A stretch of DNA of 64,000 bases. Source: Microbacterium sorbitolivorans. Lineage in GTDB: Bacteria; Actinomycetota; Actinomycetes; Actinomycetales; Microbacteriaceae. The stretch is from assembly GCF_003327285.1 (NCBI RefSeq), contig NZ_KZ848473.1:62001-126000 (forward strand), in the 5' to 3' direction. Positions 41,615 through 50,711 of the stretch are shown piece by piece; position 1 is the first letter of the stretch, and every line of letters begins with the position of its first letter. Both the position numbers and the translations under genes were made by a program. The notes under the pieces are model-generated. The model did no database searches, was not told the origin of the DNA, and was given only the letters and a program-made list of their open reading frames with translations.

Positions 41615-42379
41615 TCAGGCCGCAGCGAGCAGGTTGGTGGATCCGGTGGGCACCGCGGCCGCGTCGGGGCTCAGCAACACGACGTCGCCGACGACGACCA
41701 CGGCGGGGGACCGCACGCGGCGTGCCGCAGCGAGGGCCGCGATGTCGGCGAGCGTGCCGATCGTGACGCGCTGGCGTTCGCCGTAGCCGTCTTCGATGAT
41801 CGCGACGGGGCAGTCGGCGCCGCGCGAGCCCGCCGCCAGCACGTGTGCCGAGTGCGCGAGCGTGTTCACGCCCATCAGCAGCACGACGGTGTGCTCGCGG
41901 CCGCCGGCGACCCGCTCGATCTGCTCGTGGGCGCTGACGATCGTGAAGGATGCGGCGATGCCGCGGTGCGTGAGCGGGATCCCCGCGACGGCGGGCACCG
42001 AGATGGCGCTTGTCACGCCGGGGACGACCTCGGCCGCAACGCCGTGCTCCTCGCAGAACAGCTGCTCCTCGCGGCCGCGCCCGAAGATGAAGGGGTCGCC
42101 GCCCTTGAGCCGCACGACCCGCTTGCCCTGGCGCGCGAGGCGCACGAGCATCTCGTTGATGTCGTCCTGCGGCACCCGGTGGTAGCCGGGGAGCTTGCCC
42201 ACGTCGACGATCTCGGCGCTAAGGCGCGTGCCCTCGGCGGCGAGCTGATCGAGCACCTGCCGGGCGCCGAGGCGGTCGGCGACGATCACGTCGGCGGCCT
42301 GGAGGGCGCGTAGCCCGCGCAGGGTAAGCAGGCCCGCGTCGCCGGGGCCGGCGCCGACGAGCGTGACGAGGCCGGTCAT
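41615..42379 (-). CDS. cobA: Uroporphyrinogen-III C-methyltransferase
   Basis: 254 residues: a SUMT domain alone, without the CysG dehydrogenase/chelatase part. VTLVGAGPGDAGLLTLRGLR, YHRVPQDDINEML and VVRLKGGDPFIFGRGREE are the SAM and substrate motifs. It makes precorrin-2 for the siroheme of SirA. The ATG overlaps the permease stop (ATGA). Confidence 0.95.
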   Translation of the reverse strand: MTGLVTLVGAGPGDAGLLTLRGLRALQAADVIVADRLGARQVLDQLAAEGTRLSAEIVDVGKLPGYHRVPQDDINEMLVRLARQGKRVVRLKGGDPFIFGRGREEQLFCEEHGVAAEVVPGVTSAISVPAVAGIPLTHRGIAASFTIVSAHEQIERVAGGREHTVVLLMGVNTLAHSAHVLAAGSRGADCPVAIIEDGYGERQRVTIGTLADIAALAAARRVRSPAVVVVGDVVLLSPDAAAVPTGSTNLLAAA

Positions 42380-43278
42380 CGCTGGCCTCCCGTCAGCAGG
42401 CCGCGATTGCGCAGCATGCGGCGCTCGACGGGGCCGAACAGGGCCAGCTCGATGAGGATCCCGATCGCGAGGATCAGCAGGATCGTCGCGAGCACGCTCG
42501 CGAGGTCTGCGAGCTCGCGCGACTGGTTGAGCAGCGTGCCGAGGCCGAAGCCCATCGTGCCGCCCATCGTGATGATCTCGGCGGCCATGAGCGAGCGCCA
42601 CGAGAAGGCCCAGCCCTGCTTGAGCCCGGCGAAGTATCCGGGCAAGGCAGCCGGGAGGGTGACGGAGGTCGCGAGCTGCCAGCGGCTGGCGCCGAGCACG
42701 ACGCCAACGCGGCGTAGCTGCGGCGGCACCTGGTCGATGCCGGAGAGCAGGCCGTTCACGATCGACGGGATCGCGCCCATCAGGATCACGAAGTAGGCGG
42801 TCGCGTCGGTGAGCCCGAACCAGATGATCGCGGCGGGAACCCAGGCCACCGACGGCAGCACCGTGAGGCCCGAGATGAGGGGGCCGGCGGCCCGGCGCAG
42901 CAGCCGCCACTCGGCGAGCAGCATGCCGAGCACCGTGCCGACGGCGATGGCGATGAGGAAGCCGAGCACGCCGCGCTCGAGGCTCGTGAGCACGGCCTCC
43001 TGCAGCCGCCCGGATCCCCACGCGTCGCGCAGGGCACCGGCGACCGCGGCCGGGCTCGGGGCCTTATCAGGGCGCGGGCTCGCGATGACGATGTACAGCT
43101 GCCAGACGCCAAGCAGCACGGCCAGGAGCGCGATGGGCGGCAGGGCCTTGCCGAGCACGTCGTTCCAGCGCGAGGCGCGCTGTTCCGGATCCGATTGCAG
43201 GCGATCGAGGCCCGCCGAGACCGTCGCGAGGTCGGCGACGGCGCTCGCGGTGGGGACGGTGATCTGGTCACGACGCAT
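42376..43278 (-). CDS. ABC transporter permease, sulfonate/taurine type
   Basis: 300 residues, about six helices. The EAA loop reads ASRWQLATSVTLPAALPGYF and the family segment FSWRSLMAAEIITMGGTMGF follows. Matches SsuC/TauC permeases. ATG 43278 overlaps the ATPase stop. Together with the ATPase and lipoprotein upstream it imports an organosulfur or sulfate compound for the cys enzymes. Confidence 0.92.
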   Translation of the reverse strand: MRRDQITVPTASAVADLATVSAGLDRLQSDPEQRASRWNDVLGKALPPIALLAVLLGVWQLYIVIASPRPDKAPSPAAVAGALRDAWGSGRLQEAVLTSLERGVLGFLIAIAVGTVLGMLLAEWRLLRRAAGPLISGLTVLPSVAWVPAAIIWFGLTDATAYFVILMGAIPSIVNGLLSGIDQVPPQLRRVGVVLGASRWQLATSVTLPAALPGYFAGLKQGWAFSWRSLMAAEIITMGGTMGFGLGTLLNQSRELADLASVLATILLILAIGILIELALFGPVERRMLRNRGLLTGGQR

Positions 43279-44077
43279 TGCGGGCAAGCTCCTTCCGCAG
43301 CTCGGCGGTGATCTCGGCCGCGAGCGCCGCCACGTCGGGAGACTCGATGCGGCGTCCGGTGGTGTTGTGGATCCGCCACTCGCCGGCCACCCGGCCGGGG
43401 CGGCTCGAGAGCAGCACGACGCGCTGCCCGAGCCGCGCGGCCTCCCGCACGTTGTGGGTGACGAACACGATCGTGCGGCCGGTGGCGCGCCAGACGCGCT
43501 CGAGCTCTTCGTGCAGCAGGTCGCGCGTGATGGCGTCGAGGGCGGCGAAGGGCTCGTCCATCAGCAACACGTCGCGGTCCTGGGCGAGCGCGCGGGCGAG
43601 CGCGACGCGCTGGCGCATGCCGCCGGAGAGCTCGTGCGGCCGCTTATCGGCGGCCTCCGTGAGGTTCACGGTGCCGAGCAGGCGCTCGGCCTCCTCCCGG
43701 CGCTCCGCGCGGGGCACCCCGCGCAGCCGCAGGGCCAGCTCGACGTTGTGCCGTGCGGTGAGCCAGGGCATGAGGGCCGACTCCTGAAACATGACCGCCG
43801 AGCCGCCCGCGGACGTCGACAGCTCGCCCGAGGTGATCGGCTCGAGACCGGCGATGAGGTTCAGCAGTGTCGACTTGCCGCAGCCCGACGCTCCGAGGAG
43901 ACAGACGAACTCACCGGGAGCGATGTCGAGCGAGACGTCGTCGAGAATGACGGGGCCGGATCCGTACCGCTTGGTGACGTGGGAGATGCGAACCGCGGGA
44001 TCGATTTCGGGCGCGGGTGCGGCTTGCGGCGTGATGCCGTCGAAGCTCGGGGCGAGGCGTGTCGCGGCGTTCGTCAT
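43268..44077 (-). CDS. ABC transporter ATP-binding protein, sulfonate/taurine type
   Basis: 269 residues. Walker A LLGASGCGKSTLLNLIAG, signature LSGGMRQRVALARAL, Walker B LLMDEPFAALDAITRD, and the FVTHNVREAARLGQRV H-loop; all match SsuB/TauB. An N-terminal extension of about 30 residues is Ala/Pro-rich. It overlaps the substrate-binding protein stop by four bases. Confidence 0.94.
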   Translation of the reverse strand: MTNAATRLAPSFDGITPQAAPAPEIDPAVRISHVTKRYGSGPVILDDVSLDIAPGEFVCLLGASGCGKSTLLNLIAGLEPITSGELSTSAGGSAVMFQESALMPWLTARHNVELALRLRGVPRAERREEAERLLGTVNLTEAADKRPHELSGGMRQRVALARALAQDRDVLLMDEPFAALDAITRDLLHEELERVWRATGRTIVFVTHNVREAARLGQRVVLLSSRPGRVAGEWRIHNTTGRRIESPDVAALAAEITAELRKELARNAS

Positions 44078-45135
44078 TCTTCCCCGATCCCGGCGGCCGA
44101 GATGGGCTCCTCGCCGTCCTTCTCGAGCAGGGCGTTCAGGGCGCGCAGGTCGAAGAGGCCGTCGATCGAGCCCTCCTTCTGCGTGCCCGCGACGGTGCCG
44201 TTCTCGACGAGCTTCTGGAATGCGTCGGCATGCGGATCGACCGAGAACGTCACGTGCTCGAGCGCCCGGTCGAGCACGTCGTCGGGGAGGCCCTTCCCCG
44301 TGGCGTCCTCAAGGGCGCCGTTAATCACGGAGGCCGCCTCCTCGGCGTTCTTATCGAGCCACTTCACCGAGTTGATGTGGCCCTCGAGAAGCTCGTCGAC
44401 GACGTCGGGGTGTTCCTCGGCGAACTCGGCCCGCACGAGCAGAACGGTGGTCGGGAACGCGCCGTCCGGCCACAGATCGGCCTCGTCGACGAGCACGTTC
44501 GCGCCGGCCTCGATGACGAGCCGCGAGACCCACGGCTCGGGAAGCCAGGCGCCGTCGAGCTGGCCGTCTTGGAACAGCGTCAGCGTCTGCGCGTTCTCGG
44601 TCGGGCTGATGGTGACGTCGCTCTCGCCCGAGATCGAGGTCTCGTATCCCTCTCCGGCGAGCCAGCTGCGCAGCGCGACGTCCTGCGTGTTGCCGAGCTG
44701 TGGCGATGCGATGGTGGCCCCCGCGAGGTCGTTCGCACCCGCGATGCCGTCGCGCACGACCAGGGCTGCGCCGCCGGTCGTCGCGCCGGCGATGACGCGC
44801 GCCGACGCTCCGCCCGACTGGATGAAGGTGTTGATCGCGGGGTTCGGACCGATATAGGTGGCGTCGATCGCGCCGGCCGAGAGAGCCTCGATCGCCGACG
44901 GGCCAGCGTTGAACACCTCGATCGAGAGGTCGACGTCGCCCAGCGCGTCCTCGAACAGCCCCTCCGACAGACCGATGAGCGCCGGCGCGTGGGTGACGTT
45001 GGCGAAGTAGCCGAGGCGAACCTCGGTGACCTCGTCGCCGTCCTTCGACTCGGCCGACGCGGAGGCGCACCCGGCGAGCATCATCGCGGTGATTCCCAGG
45101 GCAGTGAGAGCGGTGGCGGTGCGGTTGATCTTCAC
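44074..45135 (-). CDS. ABC transporter substrate-binding lipoprotein, sulfonate type
   Basis: 353 residues. A lipoprotein signal (MKINRTATALTALG then MMLAGCAS with Cys at about 23) is followed by a type II periplasmic-binding fold: VRLGYFANVTHAPALIGLSE, SAGAIDATYIGPNPAINTF and DGAWLPEPWVSRLVIEAGA. This is the SsuA/TauA/NrtA-like family. It delivers the substrate to the permease; whether this is a sulfonate, sulfate ester or sulfate is not readable. Confidence 0.92.
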   Translation of the reverse strand: MKINRTATALTALGITAMMLAGCASASAESKDGDEVTEVRLGYFANVTHAPALIGLSEGLFEDALGDVDLSIEVFNAGPSAIEALSAGAIDATYIGPNPAINTFIQSGGASARVIAGATTGGAALVVRDGIAGANDLAGATIASPQLGNTQDVALRSWLAGEGYETSISGESDVTISPTENAQTLTLFQDGQLDGAWLPEPWVSRLVIEAGANVLVDEADLWPDGAFPTTVLLVRAEFAEEHPDVVDELLEGHINSVKWLDKNAEEAASVINGALEDATGKGLPDDVLDRALEHVTFSVDPHADAFQKLVENGTVAGTQKEGSIDGLFDLRALNALLEKDGEEPISAAGIGEE

Positions 45136-45156
45136 AGGTATCGCCTCCTCAGCGAT

Positions 45157-46518
45157 TCACGGGTGGTGCGGGGTAGGGGTGGCGCTCTCCTCGACGACGG
45201 TCGCCGCCGCGAGGGTGGCACCATCGGTCGGGTGGATGAGCACGAGAGATCCGCCGGAGCGGCTCTGCGCGTAGGGCTCGAGCGGGAGTTCGGTCGCGAA
45301 CCGCAGGCGCACGCGCCCGATCTCGTTGACCGAGAGTGACGCGGCGTCGTGGTGGGCGAGCGTCTCGAGGTCGCGCCGGTCGATGATCTCGGCCACGAGC
45401 GCCTGCACCGTCGAGGTGCCGTGCTTGACGAGCACCTTCGCGCCCCACTCGATGGGGCGCGGGTCGAGCTGGAACAGCTCCACCACAGCCTCGCGGCGCC
45501 CCGCGGGCGCGGTGCCGGCCGCCGTGATGACGGCGCCGCGCGCGGCGTCGATCTCGTCGGCGAGCGTGAGCGTCACCGACTGCGGCGCGGTCGCCTGATC
45601 CGCGTCGGCACCCGCCAGGTGGATCCCGGTGACGGTCGTCTCGTGACCGCCGGGGAAGACCTCGACGGGGTCGCCGACGCGCACGGATCCGGCCGCGATG
45701 CGCCCCGCGAAGCCGCGGAAGTCGCGGTACTGCTCGGCCTCCTCGGCCGCGACCGTGGGGCTGATCGCGCCCTGCGGGCGCAGGACGAGCTGCACGGGCA
45801 GCCGGAAATCGGACTCCTCGGCCTCGGCCTCGTCGGTCGACGGCAGCGTCTCGAGCAGCTCGATGAGCGTCGCGCCCTGATACCAGGGCGTGCGCTCGGA
45901 GCGGTCGACGATGTTGTCGCCCTCGAGCGCCGAGACCGGCAGCACGTGCAGGCCCGAAACGCCCAGCTGTTCGGCGACGCGCGCCGCCTCCAGCTCGATC
46001 TCGACGAAGCGATGCTCGTCGAAGTCGATGAGGTCGATCTTGTTGACGGCGACGATGACGTGCGGCACGCGCAGAAGCGAGACAACGGCGAGGTGGCGCC
46101 GGGTCTGCTCGACGACGCCCTTGCGGGCATCGACCAGCACGATCACGGCGTCTGCGGTGGCGGCGCCGGTGACCATGTTGCGCGTGTACTGCACGTGGCC
46201 GGGGCAATCGGCGAGGATGAAGCTGCGGCGATCGGTCGCGAAGTAGCGGTAGGCGACGTCGATCGTGATGCCCTGCTCGCGCTCGGCCCGCAGGCCGTCG
46301 GTCAGCAGCGCGAAGTCGAACTCGCCGTGTGCGAAGCCGCGCTGGCGACTCGTCGCCGCCACCTGCTCGAGCTGGTCGGCGAGGATCGCCTTCGCGTCGT
46401 GCAGCAGCCGGCCGACGAGGGTCGACTTGCCGTCGTCGACGGATCCGGCGGTCGCGAAGCGGAACAGCGTCGCCTGACGGCTCGCCGAGGCCGGGAGCGC
46501 GGTCACGGTGTCAGTCAT
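45157..46518 (-). CDS. cysN: Sulfate adenylyltransferase subunit 1 (GTPase)
   Basis: 453 residues. GTPase motifs GSVDDGKSTLVGRLLHDAK, ADCPGHVQYTRNMVTGA and VAVNKIDLIDF, then two beta-barrel domains. No fused CysC kinase domain, consistent with the APS-using CysH of the same operon. Overlaps the cysD stop by one base. Confidence 0.95.
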   Translation of the reverse strand: MTDTVTALPASASRQATLFRFATAGSVDDGKSTLVGRLLHDAKAILADQLEQVAATSRQRGFAHGEFDFALLTDGLRAEREQGITIDVAYRYFATDRRSFILADCPGHVQYTRNMVTGAATADAVIVLVDARKGVVEQTRRHLAVVSLLRVPHVIVAVNKIDLIDFDEHRFVEIELEAARVAEQLGVSGLHVLPVSALEGDNIVDRSERTPWYQGATLIELLETLPSTDEAEAEESDFRLPVQLVLRPQGAISPTVAAEEAEQYRDFRGFAGRIAAGSVRVGDPVEVFPGGHETTVTGIHLAGADADQATAPQSVTLTLADEIDAARGAVITAAGTAPAGRREAVVELFQLDPRPIEWGAKVLVKHGTSTVQALVAEIIDRRDLETLAHHDAASLSVNEIGRVRLRFATELPLEPYAQSRSGGSLVLIHPTDGATLAAATVVEESATPTPHHP

Positions 46519-47444
46519 CAGAAGTACCCATTCTTTTTGCGATCTTCCATGGCGGCCTCGCTGATGCGGTCGTCGGCCCTGGTAGCTCCGCGCTCGGTGA
46601 GGGTGGATCGGGTGACCTCAGCCACGACCGCCGACGTGTCGGTGGCGTCCGACTCGACAGCGCCGGTGCAACTCATGTCGCCGACCGTGCGGTAGCGCAC
46701 GAGGCGGCGTTCGGTCTGCTCGCCCTCGCGGGGTAGCGAGACCTCGCCGACCGACCACCACATGCCGTCGCGGCGGAAGACCTCGCGCTCGTGTGCGTAG
46801 TACAGGGGCGGGAGGGCGATGTTCTCGCGCTCGATGTAGTTCCACACGTCGAGCTCGGTCCAGTTCGAGATCGGGAACGCGCGCACGTGCTGGCCGGGGA
46901 GGTGGCGCCCGTTGTACAGGCTCCACAGCTCGGGGCGCTGGTTGCGCGGATCCCACTGACCGAACTCGTCGCGCAGCGAGATAATGCGTTCCTTGGCGCG
47001 GGCCTTGTCTTCGTCGCGACGGGCGCCGCCGAAGACCGCATCGTGCTTGCCCGCGGCGATGGCGTCGAGCAACGGCTGCGTTTGCAGCGGGTTGCGCGTG
47101 CCGTCGGGGCGCTCTGCGAGCCGGCCGTCGTCGATGTAGTCCTGCACCCGCGCGACCTTGAGGTCGATGCCGAGGCGCTCGACGGTCTCGTCGCGGAAGC
47201 GGATGACCTCGGGGAAGTTATGCCCCGTGTCGACGTGAAGCACCGGGAACGGAACCTTGCCCGGCGCGAACGCCTTGGCGGCGAGGTGTAGCACGACGAC
47301 AGAGTCCTTGCCGCCTGAGAAGAGCAGCACGGGCCGCTCGAACTCGGCGACGACCTCGCGGATGATGTGGATGCCCTCGGCCTCGAGCAGGTCGAGCGCG
47401 CTCAGCCCCTGCCGGGTCGAGACGTCTGGCGTCACGGTAGTCAT
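46518..47444 (-). CDS. cysD: Sulfate adenylyltransferase subunit 2
   Basis: 308 residues from ATG 47444 (overlapping the cysH stop as ATGA). PP-loop LLFSGGKDSVVVLHLAAKAF and the region FGGARRDEDKARAKERI match CysD; the C-terminal MEDRKKNGYF is invariant in the family. Forms the ATP sulfurylase complex with CysN. The longer in-frame N-terminal extension overlaps cysH and is not used. Confidence 0.95.
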   Translation of the reverse strand: MTTVTPDVSTRQGLSALDLLEAEGIHIIREVVAEFERPVLLFSGGKDSVVVLHLAAKAFAPGKVPFPVLHVDTGHNFPEVIRFRDETVERLGIDLKVARVQDYIDDGRLAERPDGTRNPLQTQPLLDAIAAGKHDAVFGGARRDEDKARAKERIISLRDEFGQWDPRNQRPELWSLYNGRHLPGQHVRAFPISNWTELDVWNYIERENIALPPLYYAHEREVFRRDGMWWSVGEVSLPREGEQTERRLVRYRTVGDMSCTGAVESDATDTSAVVAEVTRSTLTERGATRADDRISEAAMEDRKKNGYF

Positions 47445-48187
47445 AGGTGGAGTCCGCATTCTGTCTTGGCGAGCCCCGCCCAACGGCCGGAGCGGGGATC
47501 CTCGCCGGGGGCGACGGGCTGGGTACACGGGGCGCATCCGATGGACGGATATCCGTTTGCGATCAGGGGGTTGACGGGCACGGTGTGCGCGGTGGCGTAG
47601 TCGATGAGGTCGTCGAAGGTCCACGCCGCGACGGGGTTGACCTTGACGAGCCCGTTGCGCTCGTCCCACGTGATGAGAGGGGTCTCGGCGCGGGTCGGCG
47701 CCTCCTCCCGGCGCACGCCCGTGAACCACACCTCGTAGTCGCCGAGCGAGCGCTGCAGGGGCTCGACCTTGCGGCGCGCGCAGCAGAGGCCGGGGTCGCG
47801 CGCGAAAAGGTCTTTACCGAACTCGGCGTCCTGTTCTTCGACCGTCTGCTCGGGCGTGACGTCGACGACGCGCACATCGAGACCGCGCTCGACCTCGTCG
47901 CGCGTGAACGCGGTCTCGGCGAAGTGGTAGCCGGTGTCGAGGAAAAGCACGTCGACGCCGGGCAGACCCTGCGCCACGAGGTGGGGGAGGGCGGCATCGG
48001 CCATCGAGCACGCAACGGCGGCGTGGGCGGTGGCGAAGTTCTCCGCGACCCAGGCGACGACCTCGGCGGGCGAGGCCTCGTCGGGCTGGCGGCTGCGCAG
48101 CTCGGCGTTGCCGCGCTCGGCGAGCGCCTTGAGCTCGTCGGCCGGGCGCCGGGCGGGGCGCGGCGGGCGGATCAGAACCGCGGTCAC
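47441..48187 (-). CDS. cysH: Phosphoadenylyl/adenylyl-sulfate reductase (APS type)
   Basis: 248 residues from a GTG overlapping the sirA stop. LFLDTGYHFAETAFTRDEVE, the Cys pairs in GLCCARRKVEPL and IGCAPCTQPV, and the C-terminal KTECGLHL are present. The CC...CxxC set binds a [4Fe-4S] cluster and marks APS reductases rather than PAPS reductases. Produces sulfite for SirA. Confidence 0.95.
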   Translation of the reverse strand: MTAVLIRPPRPARRPADELKALAERGNAELRSRQPDEASPAEVVAWVAENFATAHAAVACSMADAALPHLVAQGLPGVDVLFLDTGYHFAETAFTRDEVERGLDVRVVDVTPEQTVEEQDAEFGKDLFARDPGLCCARRKVEPLQRSLGDYEVWFTGVRREEAPTRAETPLITWDERNGLVKVNPVAAWTFDDLIDYATAHTVPVNPLIANGYPSIGCAPCTQPVAPGEDPRSGRWAGLAKTECGLHL

Positions 48188-49905
48188 TGCAGCGCCTCCT
48201 CGTCGGCTCGGTGTGCCCACTGCGCGAACGTCTCGTTTTCGTTCTCGCGGTCGCCGAGATAGCGGCGGATGACGCGCTCGGCGTAGTCGGCGATGCCATC
48301 GGCGGGAACCTTGAGGCCGCGCACGGTACGGCCGAGCCCGGCCTCCGCGCGGTCGACGTTCGCGAGGCCGCCGCCGAGGTGCACCTGGTAGCCCGGCACC
48401 TGCTCACCGTCGATGTTGACGAGCTGGCCCTTCAGGCCGATATCGGCGGTCTGGATGCGGGCGCAGGAGTTGGGGCATCCGTTCACGTGCAGCGTGATCG
48501 GGCGGCCGATTTCGGGCTCGAGGGCGCCGAGGCGCTGCTCCAGCTGTTCGATCGCGGTCGCGGCGTTCGCCTTGGTCTCGACGATCGCGAGCTTGCAGAA
48601 CTCGATGCCGGTACACGCGATCGTGCCACGGCGGAACAGGCTGGGGCGGGCCGAGAGTCCGAGCGCGTCGAGGCCCGCGATGAGGCCCTCGACCTCGGCC
48701 TCGGGCACGTCGAGCACGAGCAGCTTCTGGTGCGGCGTGGTGCGCACGCGCCGCGAGCCGTGCACCTCGGCGAGGTCGGCCAGGGCAGTGAGAACGCTGC
48801 CCGAGACGCGGCCGACGAGGGGAGCGGCGCCGACGTAGAACCGGCCGTCCTTCTGCGCGTGCACGCCGACGTGGTCGCCGAGGGTCGTCGGCTTCGGCGC
48901 CGCGGGGCCGTCGGGCAGGGGCTCGGACAGATACTCGGTCTCGAGCACCTCGCGGAACTTCTCGGTGCCCCAATCGGCGAGCAAGAACTTCAGGCGGGCC
49001 TTGTTGCGCAGGCGGCGGTAGCCGTAGTCGCGGAAGATCTGCGTGACGCCGTGCCAGACCTCGGCGACGCGCTCGGGCGCGACGAAGGTGCCGAGGCGCT
49101 CGCCGAGGCGCGGCACGACCGAGAGCGCTCCGCCGACCCAGAGGTCGTAGCCGATGCCGAGCTCGGGGTGCTCGACGGCGACGAAGGCGCAGTCATTGAT
49201 CTCGTGCACGACGTCCTGGCTCGGGTGCCCGGTGATCGCCGTCTTGTACTTGCGCGGCAGGTTCGCGAGCGACGGATCCCCGATGAAGCGATCGGCGATC
49301 TCGCGGATCTGCGGGGTCGGGTCGATGATCTCGTCGGCGGCGATGCCGGCGACGGGGGATCCGAGGATTACGCGCGGCACGTCGCCGCAGGCCTCGGTCG
49401 TGCTGAGCCCGACCTCCTCGAGCCGGCGCCAGATCTCCGGAACGTTTTCAATGTCGATCCAGTGCAGCTGCACGTTCTGGCGGTCGGTGAGGTCGGCGGT
49501 GTCGCGGGCGAACTCGCTCGAGATCTGACCGATCACGCGGAGCTGCTGCGTGGTGAGCTGCCCGCCGTCGATGCGCACCCGCAGCATGAAGAACTCGTCT
49601 TCGAGCTCGTGCGGCTCCAGCTGCGCCGTGCGGCCGCCGTCGATCCCGGGCTTGCGCTGTGTGTAGAGCCCCCACCAGCGGAAGCGCCCGTGCAGGTCCG
49701 TCGCGTCGATGCTCGCGAACCCGCCCTCGGCGTACTCGCTCTCGATGCGCTCGCGCACGTTGAGGCCGTTATCGGCGAGCTTGAATTCCTCGTTGCCGTT
49801 GAGGGGCTCTTGGCCGTCGACGACCCACTGGCCGTGCGGCTTGGTCGGCGTGCGCGTCGTGCGCGTGCGGGCGCCGCGGTTCGGCGCTGTTGGCTGTGCG
49901 GTCAT
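48184..49905 (-). CDS. sirA: Ferredoxin-dependent sulfite reductase
   Basis: 573 residues. Siroheme/[4Fe-4S] ligands lie in ACTGIEFCKLAIVETK and HVNGCPNSCARIQTADIGLK. FRWWGLYTQRKPG and STTEACGDVPRVILGSPV carry the Tyr and Cys that are cross-linked in M. tuberculosis NirA/SirA. It makes sulfide from sulfite using FdxA/FprA encoded downstream. First gene of a long operon with overlaps throughout. Confidence 0.94.
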   Translation of the reverse strand: MTAQPTAPNRGARTRTTRTPTKPHGQWVVDGQEPLNGNEEFKLADNGLNVRERIESEYAEGGFASIDATDLHGRFRWWGLYTQRKPGIDGGRTAQLEPHELEDEFFMLRVRIDGGQLTTQQLRVIGQISSEFARDTADLTDRQNVQLHWIDIENVPEIWRRLEEVGLSTTEACGDVPRVILGSPVAGIAADEIIDPTPQIREIADRFIGDPSLANLPRKYKTAITGHPSQDVVHEINDCAFVAVEHPELGIGYDLWVGGALSVVPRLGERLGTFVAPERVAEVWHGVTQIFRDYGYRRLRNKARLKFLLADWGTEKFREVLETEYLSEPLPDGPAAPKPTTLGDHVGVHAQKDGRFYVGAAPLVGRVSGSVLTALADLAEVHGSRRVRTTPHQKLLVLDVPEAEVEGLIAGLDALGLSARPSLFRRGTIACTGIEFCKLAIVETKANAATAIEQLEQRLGALEPEIGRPITLHVNGCPNSCARIQTADIGLKGQLVNIDGEQVPGYQVHLGGGLANVDRAEAGLGRTVRGLKVPADGIADYAERVIRRYLGDRENENETFAQWAHRADEEALQ

Positions 49906-49949
49906 GGACCCTCCCTCGAAGACTTTCGTTAAAGCTAGGGAGGATGGAC

Positions 49950-50030
49950 GGCGTCCACTAATTGTTACGACACGTGGCGTCAGGGAATGTCATACGGCGT
50001 CAACAAAGGTCATGTGGCGTTGCGCGACGA
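49950..50030 (-). promoter_or_regulatory. 20-bp repeat array upstream of the sulfur operon
   Basis: Three direct units of 20 bp start at 49971, 49991 and 50011. Each begins CA and has GGCGTC or GGCGTT at the same place: CACGTGGCGTC, CATACGGCGTC, CATGTGGCGTT. A further GGCGTC lies at 49950. Two-turn phasing puts all sites on one DNA face, as for cooperative binding of a regulator. The array spans the promoter region of sirA, 45-120 bp before its start. The binding protein is unknown. Confidence 0.65.
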
Positions 50031-50039
50031 GGAAATGCC

Positions 50040-50702
50040 CTAGAGTAACGCCCGCTCATAGCGCTCGACGACGAGGTCGACGAGCGGTTGCGGCACCGGG
50101 CCGCCGTCGAGCAGCGGGGCGCTGATCTCGCGGCCGCCCGCCTGGCGCGAGGCGAGGTCGAAGAAGTATCCGTGGGCCAGCAGGTAGGTCGAGACGACGG
50201 CCTCGGGGTGCCGCTTCAGGGCCGTCGGCAGGTCGGGCTGCCGGGCCGCCAGGTAGGCGAGCTCGACGCTCGCCGGGATGCGGGCGCGGAGCAGTTTCGC
50301 CATCCCCTCCGCGTCCGCGAGCGAGCGCGGATCCCGGGATCCGGCGACCGCGAGGACGACGCTCTCCGCGCCCTCGGGGAGCCGGTCGGCGAGCACCTCC
50401 GCGAGCCGCGGATCCGGGCCGAGCGGGTCGGCGATCCGCGTCTGCGGGCGGGTCTTCGCGATGCCGTGCAGGTCGTGGTGCACGTGGAAGCCGCTCGACA
50501 GCAGCAGCGGCACGATCACGAGGGGCCCGTCGATCGTCGGGGCGAGTACGGCTGCGTCGGGCTGCTGCACGTCGACGAACGCCTCGCGCACGTCGACGTC
50601 GGGAAGCGCCTCTCGCACGCGCGCGACGAGGGCGGCGATCGCGGCGGCGCCGTGGGTATTCGCGGTGCCGTGCGAGACGGCGAGCAGAACGGGGCGGGGC
50701 AT
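50040..50702 (-). CDS. Sirohydrochlorin chelatase-like protein (CbiX/SirB family)
   Basis: 220 residues. The metal-site His residues appear as LLAVSHGTANTHG, SSGFHVHHDLHG and STYLLAHGYFFD, and the two half-domains fit a class II chelatase of double length. With CobA it should complete siroheme for SirA. Same strand as the operon but upstream of the repeat array, so it is probably transcribed separately or read through. Confidence 0.9.
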   Translation of the reverse strand: MPRPVLLAVSHGTANTHGAAAIAALVARVREALPDVDVREAFVDVQQPDAAVLAPTIDGPLVIVPLLLSSGFHVHHDLHGIAKTRPQTRIADPLGPDPRLAEVLADRLPEGAESVVLAVAGSRDPRSLADAEGMAKLLRARIPASVELAYLAARQPDLPTALKRHPEAVVSTYLLAHGYFFDLASRQAGGREISAPLLDGGPVPQPLVDLVVERYERALL

Positions 50703-50711
50703 GTAGCGACT

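Noticed and set aside
46518..47729. 403-residue version of CysD
   Set aside because: The N-terminal extension lies in the cysH coding region; the ATG at 47444 overlaps the cysH stop and gives the normal length.
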